A stretch of 19,252 nt of DNA, from contig JAKSCF010000195.1 of assembly GCA_022360735.1 (NCBI GenBank), positions 1-19,252 of the forward strand, read 5' to 3'. Made by a program: the position numbers and the translations under genes. The DNA comes from Clostridia bacterium (GTDB lineage: Bacteria > Bacillota_A > Clostridia > Peptostreptococcales > JAAYPU01). This document shows, one piece after another, positions 7,131 through 13,823 of this stretch (position 1 is the first letter of the stretch; each line of letters opens with the position of its first letter). The notes below the pieces were generated by a model. It was not told the origin of the DNA. It saw only the letters and a program-made list of their open reading frames with translations, and did not search any database.

Positions 7131-8653
7131 TCTATTGACCCCCTCGCATGATTTTCAATTTGCCTTCCCCACGCAGCTTTCATAATGTCATTCTCATTAA
7201 AGTGAGGACTGTCTCTGTCTATTTCTGCAGTGATTTTGCCTTCTCTCATGACAATAACTCGATCGCTCATTCCTAATATTTCAGGCAGCTCAGAGGAAAT
7301 CATAATCACGGCTTTACCTGCTTTGACAAGTTGATTGATGAGTTTATATACTTCTACCTTTGCACCTACATCAATACCTCTGGTTGGCTCATCTAAAATA
7401 TAAATATCCGCATCAGTATTTAACCACTTACCAATTACAACTTTTTGTTGATTGCCTCCACTCAATTGCCCTACGGGAGTATCTCCTGATGCTGTTTTAA
7501 TTCTCAGAGAACTTATATTACCATTAGCCACTTCTCTTATCTTCTCTTTAATTAAAATAGAAAGCTTTGTAAATTTTCTCATACAGACAATCGTAAGGTT
7601 GACTATAACAGATGCATTTAATACTAAGCCTTCTCCTTTTCTATCTTCCGTAACAAAAGCTAATTTATTTTGTATGGCCTGACGAGGACTTTTAATACTC
7701 ACCGATTTTTGATGAACATAAATTTCGCCGCTGTCTTTTAGGTCCGCTCCAAAAATACATCTAAACACTTCCGTTCTTCCTGCTCCAACTAATCCTGAAA
7801 ATCCTAGAACTTCTCCACTTTTTACATTGAACGTAATGTCACTGAACACTCCATGACTCGTTAGGTTTTCAACTCTTAAAAATTCTTCATTATGAGGAGC
7901 TGTCTCTTTGGGAAAAAGATTTTCAACAGACCTGCCCACCATATTTTGGATTAAACCATCATGGGTCATTTCCGATACAGGTGAAGTCGTGATGAGCTGA
8001 CCGTCACGTAATATGGTAACAACATCACATATTTCAAAAACTTCTTCCAGTTTATGTGATACAAATAATACGGCCACACCTTTTTCTCTGAGATAACGGA
8101 CAACCTTCATCAGCTCAATCACTTCTTTTTCACTTAAGCTTGAAGTGGGCTCATCCATGATTAAGAATTTAACATCTCCCAAAATCGCTCTTCCGATTTC
8201 AACCATTTGCTGCTGTCCCATTCCTAATTTCCCTACCTGAGTTTTAGGATCAATATCCTGTCCCAGCCTAGCCATAATTTCTTTCGCTTTTTTGTGCATG
8301 ATTTTATAATCTAAAACACCGGATGCGGTTTTTATATACTGCCCTAGGAAGATATTATCAGTAATCGATAATTCAGTGATAACGTTTAATTCTTGATAAA
8401 TACAACTGATTCCTACATCTTTGGCCGACTTTGGGTTTTTAAAACTCATTTCATTGCCTTCAACCAAAATTTTACCGTCTTCCGGGGTATGAACACCGGT
8501 CATGCATTTAATTAAGGTTGATTTTCCGGCTCCATTTTCTCCCAGCAATCCATGAACTTCACCAAAGCCCAAAGACATTGAAACCTTATCGAGTGCTAAA
8601 ACACCTGGAAATCGCTTGCTGATTTCTTTTAATTCTATAAATGTATCTCCCAT
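7127..8653 (-). CDS. Ribose-type ABC transporter ATPase, tandem double-domain (RbsA-like)
   Basis: This 508-residue cytoplasmic protein energises sugar import. It contains two fused nucleotide-binding domains, the standard form for this family. The first domain has Walker A GENGAGKST (38-46), a variant signature LGMGQQQ (143-149), Walker B FLIMDEP (163-169) and the switch His in FVSH (200). The second has a degenerate P-loop SGLVGAGRT (286-294), which is usual for RbsA/MglA proteins, a normal signature LSGGNQQ (397-403) and Walker B IYILDEP (417-423). ATP hydrolysis therefore probably depends on asymmetric composite sites. The start ATG follows AAAGAGG by seven bases. An 86-base gap with a 16-bp hairpin separates it from the first binding-protein gene, and its stop overlaps the permease start. 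Confidence 0.94.
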   Translation of the reverse strand: MGDTFIELKEISKRFPGVLALDKVSMSLGFGEVHGLLGENGAGKSTLIKCMTGVHTPEDGKILVEGNEMSFKNPKSAKDVGISCIYQELNVITELSITDNIFLGQYIKTASGVLDYKIMHKKAKEIMARLGQDIDPKTQVGKLGMGQQQMVEIGRAILGDVKFLIMDEPTSSLSEKEVIELMKVVRYLREKGVAVLFVSHKLEEVFEICDVVTILRDGQLITTSPVSEMTHDGLIQNMVGRSVENLFPKETAPHNEEFLRVENLTSHGVFSDITFNVKSGEVLGFSGLVGAGRTEVFRCIFGADLKDSGEIYVHQKSVSIKSPRQAIQNKLAFVTEDRKGEGLVLNASVIVNLTIVCMRKFTKLSILIKEKIREVANGNISSLRIKTASGDTPVGQLSGGNQQKVVIGKWLNTDADIYILDEPTRGIDVGAKVEVYKLINQLVKAGKAVIMISSELPEILGMSDRVIVMREGKITAEIDRDSPHFNENDIMKAAWGRQIENHARGSIE

Positions 8654-8671
8654 AGTATCGCCTCTTTCACA

Positions 8672-8711
8672 TAATTGTCTACTCCATAGTCCATAATGGA
8701 GTAGACAATTA
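8672..8711 (-). other. Long perfect hairpin between binding-protein and ATPase genes (mRNA stability/processing element)
   Basis: A 16-bp perfect stem, TAATTGTCTACTCCAT (8672-8687) with its complement at 8696-8711, encloses an 8-base loop. No U run follows on the minus strand; the next bases lead straight into the ATPase ribosome site. It therefore does not look like a terminator. Such hairpins after binding-protein genes are known to protect the upstream message so that the binding protein is made in excess over ATPase and permease; that role is inferred here. Confidence 0.7.
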
Positions 8712-8739
8712 AAATGTTATTTCTAAATGACTTGAGCTT

Positions 8740-9663
8740 TTATTTTAAATTATCAATGGTCAGTAATTCCGCACCTGTATCAATACGCAGTTCAACACTT
8801 TCACCGTTGACAGCCTTGATTGCATTTTCAACGCCTAAGTATCCCATTTGATATGGACTTTGTGCTACGGAACCTTCCATTGAGCCTTCTTTAATCTTTG
8901 TTTGTGCTCCGGGAGAACCATCAAACCCTACCACCATGATGTCTTTACCTGATTGCTCTACTGCCTTCAACGCACCTAGCGCCATTTGATCAGCGGTTAC
9001 AAACACTGCATCGATTTCAGGAAATGTCTGCATCATATTTTCCATTACGTTTGCTGCTTTTTCACCATCACTGTCGGCAGGCTGAACGTCCAGTACCTCA
9101 AATCCATTGGCTTCTAATACATCTTTTGCTCCTGCTGTTCTATCATCATGGGTCTTATCTCCTAATGCACCTCTGATGATAACAACTTTGCCGCCGTCAA
9201 ATTTAGATGCAATATGCTCTCCGGCAAGCTCTGCAGCTGCATAATTTCCTGTTCCTAAGAAAGAAGTTTTGCCTTCCAAATCTGCATCTGTATCGATTAA
9301 CAATACCGGAATGCCTTTTTCTACGGCTTTTTGCAAAACTTTAACTTGAGCAGCCGGCTGAACCGGTGCTACACAAAGCGCATCCACATTATTCGTAATG
9401 TTATTTTCAATCATGCTTGTATGTTCTTCAACCAAGGTTTCTTTTGCGGGTCCGTTAAAGTCAAGATTAACATCAAAATCTTCCGCCGCTTGTCTTGCAC
9501 CTTTTTCTACTTGAATCCAGTGCTCGTCAGATCCTTTTACTACAAACCCTATTGTCAACTTTTCCGGCTCTTGACTTGCTTCCTCTTCCGAAGCCCCCCC
9601 GCCACACGCAATTAAAGACATGCTTAAAGCCAGAACCAGTAACACAACCAATAGTTTTTTCAT
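8740..9663 (-). CDS. First sugar-binding lipoprotein of the ABC importer (RbsB-like)
   Basis: A 307-residue extracytoplasmic binding protein of the ribose/allose/inositol type. The signal peptide ends in a good lipobox, SLIAC, with Cys20 as the lipidation site, followed by a flexible Gly/Glu/Ser linker. Two Rossmann-like lobes follow. Putative ligand contacts by analogy with ribose-binding protein are Asp124 (LIDTDAD), Arg175 (THDDRTAG), Asp248 (GFDGSPG) and Gln268 (VAQSPYQMG). The start is supported by AAAAGGAGAGG eight bases before the ATG. It leads the ABC operon, followed by a stabilising hairpin, the ATPase, permease and a second binding protein that is its paralogue. Expression is probably controlled by the YesM/YesN-like pair encoded just upstream, as is common in clostridia; this is inference from position. 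Confidence 0.92.
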   Translation of the reverse strand: MKKLLVVLLVLALSMSLIACGGGASEEEASQEPEKLTIGFVVKGSDEHWIQVEKGARQAAEDFDVNLDFNGPAKETLVEEHTSMIENNITNNVDALCVAPVQPAAQVKVLQKAVEKGIPVLLIDTDADLEGKTSFLGTGNYAAAELAGEHIASKFDGGKVVIIRGALGDKTHDDRTAGAKDVLEANGFEVLDVQPADSDGEKAANVMENMMQTFPEIDAVFVTADQMALGALKAVEQSGKDIMVVGFDGSPGAQTKIKEGSMEGSVAQSPYQMGYLGVENAIKAVNGESVELRIDTGAELLTIDNLK

Positions 9664-9741
9664 AAAAAATCCTCTCCTTTTCGTTTCCCCATATTTTTTA
9701 ATTTTATCTTTTCTTAATTATCCGGGTTTTTATACATTGAA

Positions 9742-9775
9742 AAAAGGGGTCAATTTTTTCAAACCAACCCCTTTT
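9742..9775 (-). terminator. Hairpin with U tail between the sensor kinase and ABC operon (terminator or leader attenuator)
   Basis: On the minus strand AAAAGGGGT (9775-9767) pairs with ACCCCTTTT (9750-9742) around a 16-base loop, and two more T follow, giving a run of six. It lies about 150 bases after the kinase stop and 79 bases before the binding-protein start. It may end the kinase transcript, or act as an attenuator if transcription of the ABC operon begins upstream of it. Nothing coding is visible in the 262-base gap 9664-9925. Confidence 0.65.
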
Positions 9776-9804
9776 CTTTAGAAAATTAGGACAATTCATT
9801 TTTG

Positions 9805-9810
9805 ATTATA
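9805..9810 (-). promoter_or_regulatory. Perfect TATAAT -10 box without a -35 box, upstream of the ABC operon
   Basis: A consensus TATAAT is present on the minus strand, but no TTGACA-like sequence stands 16-18 bases upstream. Such an arrangement fits a promoter that needs an activator, for instance the AraC-type response regulator encoded nearby. It could equally be a chance match in AT-rich DNA. If used, transcripts would pass through the hairpin at 9742-9775. Confidence 0.2.
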
Positions 9811-9925
9811 CAGAGCCTTACTGAACGAATACGCATTATTAGCTACAGGAGACATTTGGTATATAATTTGTAATGGAGAAATCTTTCATCAAATCCTTTG
9901 ATTGGAAGTTATTCAACAACCCTGA

Positions 9926-11713
9926 TTAAAAATCACTTTTGGGTATCTGATAGTCTTTAAGAGTGGAATCTCCCAAATATACAATAGCTTTAAGCCCCCC
10001 ATTTTCTCCCTTTTCATAAGACAACCCATACTCTTCTCCGTAAATAAGCTTAATTCTTTCGTTGATGTTATAGATCCCTATGCCGCTGAATTTAGATTGT
10101 CCCTTTGTCCTTAAAATTTGTCTCAATTTATCAATGTCGGCATCTTCTCCATTATCATTAACCTCAATAATCACACCATTTTCCACTTTGAATGCTTGGA
10201 TACAGATTAAGCCTTTACCTTCTCTAAGATTAACACCATAATTCAAAGAATTCTCAACCAAAGGCTGTAAGATAAGCTTTGGTACCAAACAGGTTTTGAC
10301 ATTTTCGTTGACTTCATATTCAACGCTGAACAAGTCGCCGTAGCGATGCTTTTGCAGCAAAATATAATTGGATATTTGTTTGATTTCTTCATTTAACGAG
10401 ATCATATCTTTTTTGTGATCCACGCTCAGCTGTAAAAGTTCTATGAACGCCTGAAGCATTTCTGTCACTTTGGTATCTTTTTGTAGAATTGCCGCACATT
10501 TAATAGAATTTAAAGTATTGTAAATAAAGTGAGGTGAAATCTGTGATTGCAATGTTCTGTAGTGCTCTTCCTTTAATTTAAGTTTTTGTGCGATGGTTTC
10601 ATCTATCAGTCGAGTCAATTCTTCAATCATGTTGTTAAACCCTTTATACAGAACTTGAAACTCGTCTTTTCTTTTTTCTTGAATTCTCACATCAAAATCC
10701 CCTTGCCCAAATTTAAGCATGGCCATCTTAATGGTCAAAATAGGATTGTACAGAGATTTTGAATAAGCTAATACCACAATAGTCCCAAAAATGATACTGA
10801 TGGTGGACAAAATAACCGCTAACCATCTTAAGTTGGTGATACCATAAGAAATCTTATCCATTGGGATGGCGTAGACCATTTTATACTGGGAATACTTTTC
10901 TGATACAAATACCACCAGAGTTTGAATACCATTAATCTCTTCAACGTAATAGCCTTTTGAATAATTGCTCATCCGATTATAGGATTCATTTTTATTAATA
11001 TTGGTCATAAGCATTTCAGGTTGGTTATGATAAATGATATTGCCGTCTTTATTAACAAGCATGACATTGGATTCATCTTCATGGATAATATTGACTAAAA
11101 AGTCTTCATAAATTTTACGTGAACTGATGTTAACACTGATTATTCCAATGGTCTCTTTATTTTCGTTTCTTATGGGCTTAACCACCGAATAAAAAAAGCT
11201 GTCAAAGACCCCCACGTTATCTCTATATTCCACCAAGGATAATAAATGAGATGCAGCAGTATCTCCTTTGGAAATCCAAGGATAATTTTCAAAGTTATAA
11301 ATTCTCTTTATTTTTCTCAATGAATTGGACGTTACAATTTGGTCCGTTCCTTCAATGTATACATACATGGATTGAATATACGTATTTTTGCCTGCTTCAT
11401 TTTGTAAAGCACGATACAGCTCATATTCCAATTGGGGATCCGATGTCAATTGAATACTTTCTACCAACTCAATGACTTGTTGATCAGCTACCGTTTTTAC
11501 AGCGACATAGTAGACATCCTGAAGCATGTTTCCTAAACTGTTGGAGTACTTTAAAAGACTATCTGTTGTTAGATTTGCCATTTTTTCTTTCAAAAAATGA
11601 TTGGAATAATTGTAAAGTACATATGAAATGACTGTAGCAATAAATATGATTATCAATGTAATTACTAAGATCAATCGTATTCTGATGTTGTAATATAAGT
11701 GTTCTAATTTCAT
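9926..11713 (-). CDS. YesM-family sensor histidine kinase (LytS/YesM type)
   Basis: A 595-residue membrane sensor kinase. A first membrane helix at about 13-34, an extracellular sensing region of Cache type at about 35-295 and a second helix at about 297-318 are followed by a HAMP linker (about 320-372). Then come the His_kinase domain with phospho-acceptor His395 in QISPHFIYNTLNS, and a GHKL ATPase with the N box LVENSLNYG (Asn488), NDNGED (519-524) and GIGIYNI (544-550). This family pairs with YesN-type AraC regulators and usually controls sugar ABC importers. Here the partner regulator lies two genes upstream rather than next door. The ribosome site is a modest GGGGG five bases before the ATG, directly beside the end of a palindromic repeat. 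The ABC binding-protein gene follows after 262 bases. The ligand is unknown; a sugar or polyol is likely from context. Confidence 0.93.
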   Translation of the reverse strand: MKLEHLYYNIRIRLILVITLIIIFIATVISYVLYNYSNHFLKEKMANLTTDSLLKYSNSLGNMLQDVYYVAVKTVADQQVIELVESIQLTSDPQLEYELYRALQNEAGKNTYIQSMYVYIEGTDQIVTSNSLRKIKRIYNFENYPWISKGDTAASHLLSLVEYRDNVGVFDSFFYSVVKPIRNENKETIGIISVNISSRKIYEDFLVNIIHEDESNVMLVNKDGNIIYHNQPEMLMTNINKNESYNRMSNYSKGYYVEEINGIQTLVVFVSEKYSQYKMVYAIPMDKISYGITNLRWLAVILSTISIIFGTIVVLAYSKSLYNPILTIKMAMLKFGQGDFDVRIQEKRKDEFQVLYKGFNNMIEELTRLIDETIAQKLKLKEEHYRTLQSQISPHFIYNTLNSIKCAAILQKDTKVTEMLQAFIELLQLSVDHKKDMISLNEEIKQISNYILLQKHRYGDLFSVEYEVNENVKTCLVPKLILQPLVENSLNYGVNLREGKGLICIQAFKVENGVIIEVNDNGEDADIDKLRQILRTKGQSKFSGIGIYNINERIKLIYGEEYGLSYEKGENGGLKAIVYLGDSTLKDYQIPKSDF

Positions 11714-11725
11714 AGCAACCCCCGA

Positions 11726-11869
11726 GATAATGAATAATTGGTAATTAATAATTAATAATTAAGGTGTATTTTGCTGCGCAAAATATAGGATTTATAATTG
11801 AATTAAGTAGAAATTTTCGAAGAAAATTATCCATAATTATTCATTATTCATTATTCATTATTAATTATC
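11726..11869. repeat. 144-bp palindromic repeat element (MITE-like) with heptamer arrays at both ends
   Basis: The ends are inverted (GATAAT at 11726, ATTATC at 11864). Next to each end is a 7-bp tandem array: TAATTAA three times at 11742-11762, and TCATTAT three times plus one variant at 11841-11868. The arrays are roughly complementary. Two perfect hairpins sit inside: TATTTTGC/GCAAAATA (11767-11785) and AATTTTC/GAAAATT (11812-11828). There is no ORF. It is inserted exactly between a terminator hairpin and the ribosome site of the kinase gene. I believe similar AT-rich elements with 7-base periodicity are dispersed in clostridial genomes, but this is from memory. Confidence 0.65.
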
Positions 11870-11898
11870 AAAGTGCAAGGCATAATGCCCTGCACTTT
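11870..11898 (-). terminator. Terminator-like hairpin after the TIM-barrel isomerase gene
   Basis: The hairpin has a stem GTGCA/TGCAC flanked by AAA/TTT, then a G-U pair and GGCA/TGCC around a 3-base loop on the minus strand. It starts eight bases past the isomerase stop. On the minus strand only three T follow; on the plus strand five T follow, so it may work in either direction. The adjacent repeat element may have replaced part of the original U tail. Confidence 0.6.
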
Positions 11899-11905
11899 TT
11901 CTCAC

Positions 11906-12688
11906 TTAAAATAAATTAACAAGTTCTTTTGCCACATCCATAGAGCCTTTTGACGGGAATAGCTCAAATCCAATATATCCATCATATTTCACATCTTTAA
12001 GGGCATTAAATACATTGGAATAATTAATCTCTCCTGTTCCCGGCTCCATACGTCCCGGTACATCTGCTACATGAATATAACCGATTTCATTAATATTTTC
12101 TTTAATCATATTAATAATTTTCCCTTCCATTAGCTGCATATGATAGATATCATAAAGGACTCTAATATTTGGGCTGTTGACACATTTGACGGCTCTAACG
12201 GCATCTCTGGTATAAGACAGGAAATTTCCAACATGATCTTCCTCAGTATTGAGGGCTTCCAATACAAGGTTGACTTCTTCTTTTTCAGCTATTAAAGCCA
12301 GCTTCATTAAGGTGGTAATCATAACACCAAATTTTTCATAGTCACTTTTATCATCATAGCTATTCAGGACTACGCCGCCTTCTCCAAGAGCATTAGAATG
12401 GATCACTAGATTTTTACACTCTAATATCTTCGCTTTCTCTATAGATTGATTCACATAATCAATATACGCACATTGATGGGCCTCATCAATTAAAGAAAAT
12501 GATTTGTCTCCGGAAAAACTTGCCATTTCAAGTCCATGGGTATCACATAATTCTTTTATTTTGGATATATCTTTATCATCCCAACCCCAAAATTCAACTG
12601 CATTAAAGCCTGCTTCTTTAGCCAATTTGAAGCGGTCATAAAAATCATATTCTGTAAAGATTGTTTCAATACATGCTGATTTTTTCAT
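11906..12688 (-). CDS. Hydroxypyruvate isomerase-like sugar isomerase/epimerase (xylose-isomerase-like TIM barrel)
   Basis: A 260-residue cytoplasmic TIM-barrel protein of the AP-endonuclease-2 superfamily, which contains hydroxypyruvate isomerase, inosose isomerases and ketose epimerases. Expected metal or catalytic residues are visible: Glu144 (LVLEALN), Asp180 and His183 (LYDIYHMQ), His206 (IHVADV), Arg213 (PGRMEPGTGE) and Glu242 (FELFP). The blocks VLYDIYHMQ and VPGRMEPGTGE resemble hydroxypyruvate isomerase most. GAGGAG stands eight bases before the ATG. It lies 33 bases after the IolG-like dehydrogenase, so the two are surely co-transcribed and probably act in sequence: oxidation of a cyclitol or sugar to a keto form, then isomerisation or epimerisation. 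The exact substrate cannot be told. Confidence 0.85.
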   Translation of the reverse strand: MKKSACIETIFTEYDFYDRFKLAKEAGFNAVEFWGWDDKDISKIKELCDTHGLEMASFSGDKSFSLIDEAHQCAYIDYVNQSIEKAKILECKNLVIHSNALGEGGVVLNSYDDKSDYEKFGVMITTLMKLALIAEKEEVNLVLEALNTEEDHVGNFLSYTRDAVRAVKCVNSPNIRVLYDIYHMQLMEGKIINMIKENINEIGYIHVADVPGRMEPGTGEINYSNVFNALKDVKYDGYIGFELFPSKGSMDVAKELVNLF

Positions 12689-12721
12689 TCTATCTTCTCC
12701 TCATAGTGTTGTCTTTTCTTT

Positions 12722-13729
12722 TTACTTAAGTATTTCATCGATTCTAACCGGTCTGTTCTCTTTTAAAGATTTGTCGGCCGCCAGTCCGATCAGAACAGGC
12801 TGCAAGCCGTCAATACCTGTTACCAGAGGGGTTTGTTTGTTATTAATTGCATCAACAAAAGCGTGAATTTCTGATGCATAAGCATCTTTGTATCTTTCTA
12901 AGAAGAAATATTTTGGTTTATCACCGCTTAGTCGCTCTGATGTTAACACTTGTACTGTATTAGGATAATCATTATCTGCAGCCGCCATACCTTTTGAACC
13001 AAAAACTTCAACTCTTTGGTCATATCCGTAAACTGCCTGCCTGCTGTTATCAATAACACCAACAGCTCCATTTTCAAATTTCAGATTAACAATTGCTGTG
13101 TCTACGTCACCGGCTTCACCAATTGCCGGATCTACTAATACCGCTGCATTTACAAATACTTCTTCTACTTCACTGCCTGATAAATATCGTGCCATATCAA
13201 AATCATGAATCATCATGTCTAAAAAAAGTCCACCGGATACTTTAATGTACTCAACAGGTGGTGGTTCCGGATCTCGCGATGTAATTTTTACAATATGGAC
13301 GTCCCCAATTTCGCCATTACTTACGGCGTCGCGTACAGCTTTAAAATTATGGTCAAATCGTCTATTGAAACCGACTTGAAGCATAACACCGGCCTCTTTC
13401 ACCTTATCAAGGGCCAACTCGATTTTTTCTACATTGAAATCAATGGGTTTTTCGCAAAAGATGTGTTTACCTGCTTTTGCACTTTCAATAATAAAGTCTG
13501 CATGGGTATTGGTCGAAGAGCAGATTAACACACCCTCAATTTCTCCATTTTTCAAAATGTCTCTATAATCATTTGTTACATTTTTTATCCCAAGGAATGA
13601 TGCCCATTCTTTCAGCCCATCCATATCAACATCTGATACTGCATGTATTTCTGCCCCTGCTACTTGATTCGTGATGACTTCGCCGTGCATCCTTCCAATT
13701 CGACCTGCACCAATAAGTCCTAGTTTCAT
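12722..13729 (-). CDS. iolG: Inositol 2-dehydrogenase-like oxidoreductase (Gfo/Idh/MocA family)
   Basis: A 335-residue NAD(P)-dependent dehydrogenase. The N-terminal Rossmann fold begins with GLIGAGRIG (4-12), and the CEKPIDF block carries Lys94. GGLFLDMMIHDFDMARYL carries Asp171 and His175, matching the catalytic Lys-Asp-His set of inositol 2-dehydrogenase, in the same spacing as Bacillus IolG. The preferred start is the ATG at 13729, seven bases after GAAAGGAG. Longer versions starting at 13735 or 13753 either crowd or contain that ribosome site. It precedes the TIM-barrel isomerase by 33 bases and follows the response regulator by about 94. No other iol genes (iolB, C, D, E) are in the window, so the natural substrate may be scyllo- or myo-inositol or another sugar such as a hexose. 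The family call is secure; the symbol is by resemblance. Confidence 0.85.
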   Translation of the reverse strand: MKLGLIGAGRIGRMHGEVITNQVAGAEIHAVSDVDMDGLKEWASFLGIKNVTNDYRDILKNGEIEGVLICSSTNTHADFIIESAKAGKHIFCEKPIDFNVEKIELALDKVKEAGVMLQVGFNRRFDHNFKAVRDAVSNGEIGDVHIVKITSRDPEPPPVEYIKVSGGLFLDMMIHDFDMARYLSGSEVEEVFVNAAVLVDPAIGEAGDVDTAIVNLKFENGAVGVIDNSRQAVYGYDQRVEVFGSKGMAAADNDYPNTVQVLTSERLSGDKPKYFFLERYKDAYASEIHAFVDAINNKQTPLVTGIDGLQPVLIGLAADKSLKENRPVRIDEILK

Positions 13730-13823
13730 TTTCATTCTCCTTTCGTTTATCATTTCAGAAATATTTTAACAAAAGAAGAAATCTCTAAAAAGTAATCAAT
13801 TATTTCAAATAGGGTCAATATAT

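Noticed and set aside
6601..7185. Plus-strand ORF of 194 codons opposite the permease gene
   Set aside because: It is the complement of a hydrophobic membrane-protein gene; its composition mirrors that gene and it has no ribosome site.
9664..9740. Catabolite-control (cre) site upstream of the ABC operon
   Set aside because: The GAAACGAAAAG stretch only partly resembles the cre consensus and lacks its symmetry.
11742..11868. CRISPR-like array from the repeated units
   Set aside because: The units are contiguous 7-bp repeats without spacers, and no cas genes are present.
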